Part shown: piece by piece, positions 44,569 to 55,820 of the stretch
How the letters are laid out: every line of letters begins with the position of its first letter
Position numbering within the stretch: position 1 is the stretch's first letter
Assembly: GCA_026119855.1 (NCBI GenBank)
Contig: JAOWBW010001042.1
Location: forward strand, 124,001 to 188,000
DNA from: Campanula takesimana
Taxonomy: Eukaryota > Streptophyta > Magnoliopsida > Asterales > Campanulaceae
Reading direction: 5' to 3'
DNA length: 64,000 nt
Translations under genes and position numbers: made by a program
Notes under the pieces: generated by a model
What the model was told of the DNA's origin: nothing
The model's database searches: none
What the model saw: only the letters and a program-made list of their open reading frames with translations

Positions 44569-44583
44569 ATAGCTCTGATACCA
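44569..44583 (-). other. Primer binding site of F (initiator Met tRNA)
   Basis: Minus strand TGGTATCAGAGCTAT, two bases inside the 5' LTR at 44586. It matches the B site except at the far end. Confidence 0.85.
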
Positions 44584-44585
44584 AC

Positions 44586-45247
44586 TGTCGCACCCCAGAC
44601 CCGTGGTCCTACTTGGCCCCACGCTCGGGACACGATTGGAAGACGTTATAAAACCCTTTTAGAATTTTTTTTCGAAATATACATTCATAAAGTTTAACAA
44701 AATCCACACTTGAAGTTCAAAGACTTCCACTAACTTTCAAACAAATTTTTCAAACAACTTTCACAAATGAAAGTATTTAGCCCGAAGACTTACAACCTTT
44801 TATACAAATGTACATACACCGACATTATCCAAAATATAGGTGTTACAAGATGATAAAGTCAAGGAAACTCTACCCAAAAGGTTATACATCTATGTAATGT
44901 AACCTTGACAAAACTCATATCCCAAACTCTTACCACCACGACGTCCTCCCGTGCCAAAGTGTCCTATCCCCTGGACTCGACTTTATCTAAAACAGTAAAC
45001 AAATAAAGGGTGAGAATGAATCTCAGTAAGCTACTAAAATGCATCTAGCTTCATGCTAAAATGATAATCATAAAGAATAATATCATAGCAATCACATAGC
45101 ACATAGTATGAGAGGTAAAATTAACTCATATACCACAATTTCCACAAAGGCCACACTCAGGTGGATACCAAGCCAAGGTTTACCCAATAACATAACTGTC
45201 CGAGAATACCATCTGAGAAAACCATCTGAGAAAACCATCTGAGCAGC
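44586..45247 (-). repeat. 5' LTR of F, interrupted
   Basis: Begins TGTCGCACCCCAGACCC and follows the 3' LTR closely until CTGAGCAGC, where H begins with TGTGAATACCCC. The remaining 1.8 kb should lie beyond the right edge of the window, after H. Confidence 0.85.
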
Positions 45248-45526
45248 TGTGAATACCCCTTTCCGATGAAGCGACGCATGGGAAGTATCTTGTGATTATT
45301 TTTATTTACAAAAGGAATATTCTTAACGACATTAAAATTATGAGAGTCGCCACGCCGTTTTAATTAAAGCCAAAACATTGAAAAAAGCATTTTTAGTGGG
45401 TTCGCGGGTCAAATTACAACAAGAGAAGAATATTGAACGTTATCACTCCTATTGCCCGAATTGATCGGTCTTTCTATCATGATGAATGTGTTAGTAGTGT
45501 GTTAGTGATTTAGACCGGATCCGAAG

Positions 45527-45573
45527 ATTGCCTACGTTCCTCTCAATGTGAGAAGCTCAGGTCAACGTAGTTC
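45527..45573 (-). other. Type 1 hairpin module (H LTR)
   Basis: Inner stem TCTCA/TGAGA and a mini-hairpin ATC-TTCG-GAT in place of the ACC-TTCG-GGT of the C and A copies: both halves changed together. It is the only copy seen within an LTR. Confidence 0.75.
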
Positions 45574-46092
45574 GTGAAGAATTTAGAATAGGCAGAAGAA
45601 TCGGGATCATGCATAAGGAGGGGGGAATTTACCTAAAGATTAGGGTTTAGAAGTAGTTCCTAGATCATCCTCGGGTTGATGAACCCTAGATCATCATCGG
45701 CTATGAAATAACATGTAATTATGAAGATCACAATCCTAAATATAGCATAAATAAGGTTTTAATCTATGAACACGATGAACATATGAAGAACATATTATGA
45801 ACATATGAATGAACATGCCAAGCATATGAAGAAACTATGAATAAACATGCAAGAACATGAATATTATGAAGAACACATGAATAAACATATTAAGAATATG
45901 AATATCAAAGATATACATTTAAATAATGCAAGAACATGAAGAAAAAGTTAGAAAACTTACCTTTTTTGGCAAGAAATAACCTTGGATCTTCTTGGGATTC
46001 TTGAGAGTGTTTTTGGGGAGTTTTAGAGAGGTTTTGAGTTAGGAAATCGCAGGATGATAATTGGTCCCCTTTTTTGAGGAGGGGAGGACTCC

Positions 46093-46268
46093 TATATATA
46101 GTTTTTGTGAGTAGGGCAAACATGGCCGCATGGCCAAGGTTGTTTCCTTGCGTGGAAATCAAGATTTGGCAAGTTTGGTAACTGGAAAACGCGTCAGAAG
46201 CAAAGATGGCCGCGTGGCCAAGGACAAACATGGCCGCCTGGCTATGGAGGAATGTGTCCACGTGGCCA
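46093..46268 (-). promoter_or_regulatory. TATA box and palindromic words of H LTR
   Basis: TATATATA at 46093-46100. Upstream in element sense lie TGGCCGCATGGCCA (46123), TGGCCGCGTGGCCA (46207), TGGCCGCCTGGCTA (46231) and TGTCCACGTGGCCA (46255). The nearest word is 23 bp from the box. Function is inferred. Confidence 0.6.
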
Positions 46269-46520
46269 AGTTCATTTTTTCCTTATTCTTCTTTCTCTCA
46301 CATTCGATTTGATATGCGGTGCGTTCCGTAATTCATCTGGAGTCAAAAGTTATGACTGTTTTCTTGCCGACTGTAATTTAAGTCATTCTAGATATTCCTG
46401 AAATAATGAGCTATATTTTGGGAATCCGGGACAAGTCTTTTGCAAGGTTTCTAATCCCTATAAAGTCCTTGTATATTTGGGAAATCCCTAATAAACTCAT
46501 TTTCAGATTGGGTACTAACA

Positions 46521-46532
46521 GTAGCCCCTCGA
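46521..46532 (-). other. Polypurine tract of H
   Basis: Minus strand CGAGGGGCTAC abutting the LTR start TGTTAG. It matches the tract of element A. Confidence 0.8.
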
Positions 46533-46640
46533 CGACGCTTCTTGCAAGGCAATGGGGGGGTTGGCGATAAAAGAAGGATCCGTTCTGAAACATGAGTTTC
46601 AAAACAGATGAAGGGTGATGGGACGGCTGAACGTTGGCAG

Positions 46641-46682
46641 GCGACCTACGTATCCGCGGGGGAATCAAGCCAAACGTAGTTC
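46641..46682 (-). other. Type 2 hairpin module (H, copy 1)
   Basis: Element sense GAACTACGTTTGGCTTGATT, then CCCCCGCGGATACGTAGGTC. Outer pairing is CTACGT/ACGTAG. It lies 120 bp from the 3' LTR, the same distance as in A. Confidence 0.75.
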
Positions 46683-46802
46683 AAATCTGATGGGAAATTG
46701 GAAATGACTGTCCTCTGATGGGGAGAAACGTCTTCTGCTGGGGAAAATGCACCTGCTGGGGATGATAGATGACCACGTCGGTCGGGTGGCTGAACCTTTT
46801 CA

Positions 46803-46845
46803 GGTTTCCTACGTATCCTCAGAGGAATCAAGCCGGTCGTAGTTC
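46803..46845 (-). other. Type 2 hairpin module (H, copy 2)
   Basis: Element sense GAACTACGACCGGCTTGATT, inner TCCTC-T-GAGGA, then TACGTAGGAAACC. It is a second tandem copy about 160 bp further from the LTR. The region from here to 47116 has no gene. Confidence 0.75.
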
Positions 46846-47116
46846 AGAGATGTTGGGGAAATAAACGAGACATCGGACTTTTGCTAGGGATAGCAAACCT
46901 ACGGACACTATCCTGTATGAAGACCAAACATTCGTTAGGGAAACGAGACATCGGACTCTTGCTGGGGATAACAATCCTACGGATACTATCTTGTATAAAG
47001 AATGAACATTCGTAAGCAATGAAGTCATTTGGGGAAATGAGGTAAGAGGGAAAATGGGACAATAAAGACTACGTCGTCTAAATAATCCCAAGATGGAATA
47101 ATAAGCGCTGGGGTAA

Positions 47117-49246
47117 ATGCAACCATACGAATCCTAAGCAAATATTAGGAAATTTTAAACGCAAGCAGAAACGCCCGGGTATCTGCCGACCGCGCTAAAA
47201 TAATAGATGTTGGATCTCTCTTAAACAGAAACGCCCGGGCTTCTGCCAATCACGATCGATCTAGGATGCGTATGTCATAGAGGCGCCGAAGTCTCTGCAA
47301 CCGTACGAATCCTAAGAAAATATTAGGAAATTTTAAACGCAAGCAGAAACGCCCGGGTTTCTACCGACCGCGCTAAAATAATAGATGCTGGATCTCTCGC
47401 AACCAGAAACGCCCGGGCTTCTGCCAATCACGATCGATCTAGGATGCGTATGTCATAGAGGCGCCGAAGTCTCTGCAATCGTACGAATCCTAAGAAAATA
47501 TTAGGAAATTTTAAACGCAAGCAGAAACGCCCAGGTTCCTGCCGACCGCGCTAAAATAATAGATGTTGGATCTCTCGCAAATAGAAACGCCCGAGCTTCT
47601 GCCAATCACGATCGATCTAGGATGCGTATGTCATAGAGGAGCCGAAGTCTCTACAACCGTACGAATCCTAAGCAAATATTAGGAAATTTTAAACGCAAGC
47701 AGAAACGCCCGGGTTTCTGCCGACCGCGCTAAAATAATAGATGCTGGATCTCTCGCAAACAGAAACGCCCGGGCTTCTGCCAATCACGATCGATCTAGGA
47801 TGAGTATGTCATAGAGGCGCCGAAGTCTTTGCAACCATACGAATCCTAAGCAAATATTAGGAAATTTTAAACGCAAGCAGAAACACCCGGGTTTCTGCCG
47901 ACCGCGCTAAAATAATAGATGCTGGATCTCTCGCAAACAGAAACGCCCGGGCTTCTGCCAATCACGATCGATCTAGGATGCGTATGTCATAGAGGCACCG
48001 AAGTCTCTGCAACCATACGAATCCTAAGCAAATATTAGGAAATTTTAAACGGAAGCAGAAACGCCCGGGTTTCTGCCGACCGCGCTAAAATAATAGATGC
48101 TGGATCTCTCGCCAACAGAAACGCCCGGGCTTCTGTGAATCACGATCGATCTAGGATGCGTATGTCATAGAGGCACCGAAGTCTCTTCAACCGTACGAAT
48201 CCTAAGAAAATATTAGGAAATTTTAAACGCAAGCAGAAACACCCGGGTTTCTGCCGACCGCGCTAAAATAATAGATGCTGGATCTCTCGCAAACAGAAAC
48301 GCCCGGCTTCTGCCAATCACGATCGATCTAGGATGCGTATGTAATAGAGTCACCGAAGTCTCTGCAACCATACGAATCCTAAGCAAATATTAGGAAATTT
48401 TAAACGCAAGCAGAAACGCCCGGGTTTCTGCCGACCGCGCTAAAATAATAGATGCTGGATCTCTCGCAAATAGAAACGCCCGGGCTTCTGCCAATCACGA
48501 TCGATCTAGGATGTGTATGTCAAAGAGGCGCCGAAGTCGCTGCAACCGTACGAATCCTAAGCAAATATTAGGAAATTTTAAACGCAAGCAGAAACGCCAG
48601 GGTTTCTGCCGACCGCGCTAAAATAATAGATGCTGGATCTCTCGCAAACAGAAACGCCCGGGCTTCTACCAATCACGATCGATCTAGAATGCGTATGTCA
48701 TAGAGGCGCCGAAGTCTCTGCAACCGTACGAATCCTAAGCAAATATTAGGAAATTTTAAACGCAAGCAGAAACGCCCGGGTTTCTGCCGACCGCGCTAAA
48801 ATAATAGATGCTGGATCTCTCGCAAACAGAAACGCCCGGGCTTCTTCCAATCACGATCGATCTAGGATGCGTATGTCATAGAGGCACCGAAGTCTCTGCA
48901 ACCGAACGAATCCTAAGAAAATATTAGTAAATTTTAAACGCAAGTAGAAACGCCCGGGTTTCTTCCGACCGCGCTAAAATAATAGATGCTGGATCTCTCG
49001 CAAACAGAAACGCCCGGGCTTCTGCCAATCACGATCGATCTAGGATGCGTATGTCATAGAGGCGCCGAAGTCTCTGCAACCGTACGAATCCTAAGCAAAT
49101 ATTAGGAAATTTTAAACGCAAGCAGAAACGCCCGGGTTTCTACTGACCGCGCTAAAATAATAGATGCTGGATCTCTCGCAAACAGAAACGCCCGGGCCTC
49201 TTCCAATCACGATCGATCTAGGATGCGTATGTCATAGAGGCGCCGA
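47117..49246. repeat. 178-bp satellite array, block 1
   Basis: Twelve head-to-tail monomers of 178 bp, a few percent different from each other. Each contains GCAGAAACGCCCGGGTTTCT and CAGAAACGCCCGGGCTTCTG, two near-palindromes centred on CCCGGG, plus CACGATCGATCTAGG. It ends at the insertion of solo LTR J. Confidence 0.95.
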
Positions 49247-51327
49247 TGTCGCGACCCCGGACCCCGCGGGCCCGAGACCGCGAGCTGGACGTCGACTTAA
49301 AACCAAAACTAAGAAATGTCGAAGTTAAAAATTTCATTTGATACTAAAAAGGTAATGATCCAAAGTTTTACAAAACCAAGTTGATAAAAAAAAAACCCAT
49401 TTACAACTATCATAAACTTCCACAAGTTTATGCCCAACAAAATACAAAATACAAATCTTAGTGACGTCATTGTTTGGTACAACTATCCCAAAATGGTTAC
49501 ACATTTACATAATGTAAACCAACCTATAATAACCTTCCCCAAAAGAATGGATCCACACTCGACGTCCTCGCTCTCGTGATCAGCGAGACTAATCCTTAGC
49601 ACCTGGGGGGGGGGTTAAGGAAAAACAAAGATAAAAAGAAAAGGGGTGAGATAAATCTCAATAAGTTACTAATGCAACTACATGACATGCTATGATGCAA
49701 TAAGCAATAAGCCAATATAATTATCACATAGCACATAGCAAATAACATGTATCAGATAGCAGCGGAAATAAACACATAACAAAGGATATAGCCAAGGTTT
49801 TCCAAACCGGAACATCCAAATAAAGGATCGCTGCGCAGCTTCATAATCAACCAATCATCATGTTCATAATGGCATGAAAGCCGAAGAGAAAACCCCGGTA
49901 CCGGAACCAATAACAAGGTAATATGCCACAAGGGGCGGGAGCCATGCCACAAAGTCATGCTCCAAACGTCTCAACCAAGGCCAATCTGGAAGAGGGAAAA
50001 ATAAGGGCAAAACAATGGTCGACACCATAATGGACTTGGCCGGTGCCATCACAATATCTCACATCGCCCGACACAACCACAAATACCAGCTGGACTTTCA
50101 AATAAATGCTAAGTAATAAATACTAGCTTAATTAAACAACTTAGGGTTCCAAAGTAGGGAACCAATCCAAATAAATCACCACAAAGGTAATACCACTAAA
50201 AATCGCACATCGAAGATGAACCACATTCCCAAAATGGTACTTAATCAAAATCCATATCGTATTTATTCATGTAAGAATCAATTCCACTTAATAAAGAGTT
50301 TCACGGTGTTATCTTAAGTTAATTAGAAGCAATAAACCTAAACTAGTTAAGCTTTAAGTCTTAAACCAAGCAAAAAGGTCAAATTCCTGGAACAGGGGCG
50401 GGCGGGCGCCTGGAATGAGGCAGGCGGGCGCTTGAATGACCAGAAGGTCTGGTCTTCAGAATGGGGTATGTAGGCGGGCGCCTGGGCATGAGCAGGCGGG
50501 CGCCTGGTCTACGGGCTGGGGGAAATTCCCAGCTGGGTTCTTCCATTTTTCCTTACCATTTTCACAATCTCTTAATCCAACACAACCAATGAAATCCTCA
50601 AGGTACCCAAACCATAACTAACCAACAAAGGGACCTTAACAACACCCTTTACCAACAAAACCGAAGATTAAATCAAGACATTCATCCATTCACCATTTTT
50701 AGCCAAGAACTCAATAAATTCAAAATAAATTCAAAACTCAATCAAACTTCACAATTAACACATCAAACATCATATAAACATGATATGAACATATTAGCAT
50801 CAAAATGGGGGAAAAGTAACTTACTTGGAAATAATGAAAGTTGACGGAATTCGATTCTTTTTGGCTCTACGCGATCCTATCGACGATCTAAACAAGGTTT
50901 ACGTTTTAAGAAATGAGAAATGACTAGAAGAAGATGAAGAAAAAGAAGAGAGAAGTAAAGGAAGGAAAACTTACCAATTTCTAGAGAGAGATGGAGAGTT
51001 GCTGGGAAGAGAAGAATGGGGGTGGAGTGTGAGGGTGAAAGAGGAGGAGTAGGGAGGGAGTAGGGGGGAATTATTTCAAAATTTTACACTCGGGCCCCTC
51101 CCCCATCTACTAGCACATTTATTTACACTCCCTACTAACTATTAAGACCCAACACTTCCACACCAGCCCAAATAACTCAATACAAAGCTAGGCATAAATA
51201 TTATAACACATAAATTGCACACATAATTATTTAAATAAATAATAATTTAAATAAATAATTAAGCAAATAATTAAATAAAAATTATTTAATTACTAATAAA
51301 ATAGAGCCTAGATTTCGGGTCGTGACA
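49247..51327 (-). repeat. Solo LTR J (2081 bp), chromovirus type
   Basis: Ends TGTCGCGACCCC and GGGTCGTGACA with a perfect GCCGA duplication (49242-49246, 51328-51332). The satellite phase resumes directly after it. The terminal sequence resembles the B/F family but the body differs. No internal region and no gene remain. It contains AGGCGGGCGCCT words (50401-50505). Confidence 0.9.
50401..50505. repeat. AGGCG-GG-CGCCT word cluster in J
   Basis: Four copies (50401, 50422, 50472, 50494) of AGGCGGGCGCCTGG or slight variants in about 105 bp. Arms AGGCG and CGCCT are self-complementary around GG. Confidence 0.8.
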
Positions 51328-54300
51328 GCCGAAGTCTCTGCAACCGTACGAATCCTAAGCAAATATTAGGAAATTTTAAACGCAAGCAGAAACGCCCGGG
51401 TTTCTGCCGACCGCGCTAAAATAATAGATGCTGGATCTCTCGCAAACAGAAACGCCCGGGCTTCTTCCAATCACGATCGATCTAGGATGCGTATGTCATA
51501 GAGGCGCCGAAGTCTCTGCAACCGTACGAATCCTAAGCAAATATTAGGAAATTTTAAACGCAAGCAGAAACGCCGGGGTTTCTGCCGACCGTGCTAAAAT
51601 AATAGATGCTAGATCTCTCGCAAACAGAAATGCCCGGGTTTCTGCCAATCACGATCGATCTAGGATACGTATGTCATAGAGGCGCCGAAGTCTCTGCAAC
51701 CGTACGAATCCTAAGCAAATATTAGGAAATTTTAAACGCAAGCAGAAACGCCCGGGTTTCTGCCGACCGCGCTAAAATAATAGATGCTTGATCTCTCGCA
51801 AATAGAAACGCCCGTGCTTCTGCCAGTCACGATCGATCTAGGATGTGTATGTCAAAGAGGCGCCGAAGTCGCTGCAACCGTACGAATCCTAAGCAAATAT
51901 TAGGAAATTTTAAACGCAAGCAGAAACGCCAGGGTTTCTGCCGACCGCGCTAAAATAATAGATCCTGGATCTCTCGCAAACAGAAACGCCCGGGCTTCTT
52001 CCAATCACGATCTATCTAGGATGCGTATGTCATAGAGGCGTCGAAGTCTCTGCAACCGTACGAATCCTAAGCAAATATTAGGAAATTTTAAACGAAAGCA
52101 GAAACGCCCGGGTTTCTGCCGACCGCGCTAAAATAATAGATGCTGGATCTCTCGCAAACAGAAACGCCCGGGCTTCTTCCAATCACGATCGATCTAGGAT
52201 GCGTATGTCATAGAGGCACCGAAGTCTCTGCAACCGTACGAATCCTAAGAAAATATTAGGAAATTTTAAACGCAAGCAGAAACGCCCGGGTTTCTTCCGA
52301 CCGCGCTAAAATAATAGATGCTGGATCTCTCGCAAACAGAAACGCCCGGGCTTCTGCCAATCACGATCGATCTAGTATGTGTATGTCATAGAGGCGCCGA
52401 AGTCTCTGCAACCGTACGAATCCTAAGAAAATATTAGGAAATTTTAAACGCAAGCAGAAACGCCCGGGTTTCTGCCGACCGCGCTAAAATAATAGATGCT
52501 GGATCTCTCGCAAACAAAAACGCCTGGGCTTCTTCCAATCACGATCGATCTAGGATGCGTATGTCATAGAGGCGCCAAAGTCTCTGCAACCGTACGAATC
52601 CTAAGCAAATATTAGGAAATTATAAACGCAAGCAGAAACGCCCGGGTTTCTGCCGACCGCGCTAAAATAATAGATGCTGGATCTCTCGCAAACAGAAACG
52701 CCCGGGCTTCTTCCAATCACGATCGATCTAGGATGCGTATGTCATAGAGGCTCCGAAGTGTCTGCAACCGTACAAATCCTAAGCAAATATTAGGAAATTT
52801 TAAACGCAAGCAGAAACGCCGGGGTTTCTGCCGACCGTGCTAAAATAATAGATGCTAGATCTCTCGCAAACAGAAATACCCGGGCTTCTGCCAATCACGA
52901 TCGATCTAGGATACGTATGTCATAGAGGCGCCGAAGTCTCTGCAACCGTACAAATCCTAAGCAAATATTAGGAAGTTTTAAACGCAAGCAGAAACACCCG
53001 GGTTTCTGCCGACCGCGCTAAAATAATAGATGCTGGATCTCTCGCAAACAGAAACGCCCGGGCTTCTTCCAATCACGATCGATCTAGGATGCGTATGTCA
53101 TAGAGGCACCGAAGTCTCTGCAACCGTACGAATCCTAAGAAAATATTAGGAAATTTTAAACGCAAGCAGAAACGCCCGGGTTTCTTCCGACCGCGCTAAA
53201 ATAATAGATGCTGGATCTCTCGCAAACAGAAACGCCCGGGCTTCTGCCAATCACGATCGATCTAGGATGTGTATGTCATAGAGGCGCCGAAGTCTCTGCA
53301 ACCGTACGAATCCTAAGCAAATATTAGGAAATTTTAAACGCAAGCAGAAACGCCCGGGTTTCTGCCGACCGCGCTAAAATAATAGATGCTGGATCTCTCG
53401 CAAACAGAAACGCCCGGGCTTCTTCCAATCACGATCGATCTAGGATGCGTATGTCATAGAGGCGCCGAAGTCTCTGCAACCGTACGAATCCTAAGCAAAT
53501 ATTAGGAAATTTTAAACGCAAGCAGAAACCCCCGGGTTTCTGCCGACCGCGCTAAAATAATAGATGCTGGATCTCTCGCAAACAGAAACGCCCGGGCTTC
53601 TTCCAATCACGATCGATCTAGGATGCGTATGTCATAGAGGCGCCGAAGTCTCTGCAACCGTACGAATCCTAAGCAAATATTAGGAAATTTTAAACGCAAG
53701 CAGAAACGCCGGGGTTTCTGCCGACCGTGCTAAAATAATAGATGCTAGATCTCTCGCAAACAGAAATGCCCGGGCTTCTGCCAATCACGATCGATCTAGG
53801 ATACGTATGTCATAGAGGCGCCGAAGTCTCTGCAACCGTACGAATCCTAAGCAAATATTAGGAAATTTTAAACGCAAGCAGAAACGCCCTGGTTTCTGCC
53901 GACCGCGCTAAAATAATAGATGCTGGATCTCTCGCAAACAGAAACGCCCGGGCTTCTTCCAATCACGATCGATCTAGGATGCGTATGTGATAGAGGCGCC
54001 GAAGTCTCTGCAACCGTACGAATCCTAAGCAAATATTAGGAAATTTTAAACGCAAGCAGAAACGCCCTGGTTTCTGCCGACCGCGCTAAAATAATAGATG
54101 CTGGATCTCTCGCAAACAGAAACGCCCGGGCTTCTTCCACTCCCGATCGATCTAGGATGCGTATGTGATAGAGGCGCCGAAGTCTCTGCAACCGTACGAA
54201 TTCTAAGCAAATATTAGGAAATTTTAAACGCAAGCAGAAACGCCTGGGTTTCTGCCGACCGCGCTAAAATAATAGATGCTGGATCTCTCAAAAACAGAAA

Positions 54301-55286
54301 CGCCCGGGCTTCTGCCAATCACGATCGATATAGGATGCGTATGTCATAGAGGCACCGAAGTCTCTGCAACCATACGAATCCTAAGCAAATATTAGGAAAT
54401 TTTAAACGCAAGCAGAAACGCCCGGGTTTCTGCCGACCGCGCTAAAATAATAGATGCTGGATCTCTCGCAAACAGAAATGCCCGGGCTTCTGCCAATCAC
54501 GATCGATCTTGGATGCGTATGTCATAGAGGCACCGAAGTCTCTGCAACCATACGAATCCTAAGCAAATATTAGGAAATTTTAAACGCAAGCAGAAATGCC
54601 TGGGTTTCTGCCGACCGCGCTAAAATAATAGATGCTGGATCTCTCGCCAACAAAAACACCCGGGCTTCTGCGAATCACGATCGATCTAGGATGCGTATGT
54701 CATAGAGGCGCCGAAGTCTCTTCAACCGTACGAATCCTAAGCAAATATTAGGAAATTTTAAACGCAAGCAGAAACGCCCGGGTTTCTGCTAACCGCGCTA
54801 AAATAATAGATGCTGGATCTCTCGCAAACAGAAATGCCCGGGCTTCTGCCAATCACGATTGATCTAGGATGCGTATGTCATAGAGGCACCGAAGTCTCTG
54901 CAACCGTACGAATCCTAAGCAAATATTAGGAAATTTTAAACGCAAGCAGAAACGCCCGGGTTTCTGCCGACCGCGCTAAAATAATAGATGCTGGATCTCT
55001 TGCAAAAAGAAACGCCCGGGCTTCTGCCAATCACGATTGATCTAGGATGCGTATGTCATAGAGGCGCCGAAGTCTCTGCGACCATACGAATCCTAAGCAA
55101 ATATTAGGAAATTTTAAACGCAAGCAGAAACGCCCGGGTTTCTGCCGACCGCGCTAAAATAATAGATGCTGGATCTCTCGCAAACAGAAACGCCTGGGCT
55201 TTTGCCAATCACGATCGATCTAGGATGCGTATGTCATAGAGGCGCCGAAGTCTCTGCAACCATACAAATCCTAAGCAAATATTTGG
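51328..55286. repeat. 178-bp satellite array, block 2
   Basis: Twenty-two complete monomers and one partial, same unit as block 1. Groups of variants repeat in order (for example CGCCGGGG with CCGTGCTAA at 51570, 52820 and 53710), which suggests higher-order duplication of several monomers at once. The array decays at 55256-55286. Confidence 0.95.
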
Positions 55287-55439
55287 TGAAAAATGGAAAT
55301 TTTAAGGGGTTTTCCGTACCCAAAGGTAACGAATATCAGTCAAAATAGCGTTTAAGGGCACCTACAATGGATGAAATAGGTTAGGGGTAAAAATGGGATT
55401 TTACATGCAGAGGCAAAGATGATGGATCGTTATTAAGTC

Positions 55440-55556
55440 GCAAACGGGATGAACTCTCAAGGAGTCATGAAGGTGATAGACTCTCAGGGAATCGCAGAAG
55501 TGATGGACTCTTGGGGAGTCGCAAAGGTGATGGACTCTCGGGGAGTCGCCAAGGTA
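55440..55556. repeat. 27-28-bp minisatellite (GTGATGGACTCTCGGGGAGT)
   Basis: Four to five units of GTGATGGACTCTCGGGGAGT plus CGCAAAG. ACTC...GAGT arms give a short inverted repeat in each unit. Confidence 0.85.
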
Positions 55557-55820
55557 AAGGGCTTTTTGGTGAGCAAAGGACGACCACGGAAAGCGTAATA
55601 TTTGGGATCCGCTTACCCTAAATTAGGAGGAATACATAATATGAGGCTACGAACCATTAAGATGAAGGTATTAGGTAAGGGACATTTTGCTTGGTTGCTT
55701 AGGGTAGGACCTAAGGCTTTTAAGGAAAGGGGATGGGTAGCCTCTTAGCCTTGAGATAAGGATGCAAAAGATGTTATGGTTGTTTAGACTTGAGATTGTG
55801 TCTTGGATACAATGTGGGTT

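Larger units (their letters stand above)
38883..45247 (-). mobile_element. Element F: decayed B-like chromovirus
   Basis: 3' LTR 38883-41334, polypurine tract, decayed interior, Met-type primer site and the first 662 bp of the 5' LTR, cut by H at 45247. The LTR and the gag-end region match B. The interior is only 3.25 kb and nearly all frames are lost, so F is an old or internally deleted copy. Left target bases GTGTC (38878-38882) have no partner in the window. Confidence 0.85.
45248..46520 (-). repeat. 3' LTR of H (1273 bp)
   Basis: Plus-strand ends TGTGAATACCCC and GGGTACTAACA. In element sense it holds four TGGCC-N4-GGCCA-like words, a TATATATA box, a type 1 module and a primer-site-like GTGGCGACTC (45344-45353). 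An ORF at 45905-46261 shows no known domain and is not called. Confidence 0.85.

Noticed and set aside
47117..55286. Centromere called from the 178-bp satellite
   Set aside because: Monomer length alone is not evidence, and the array lies inside one retroelement.
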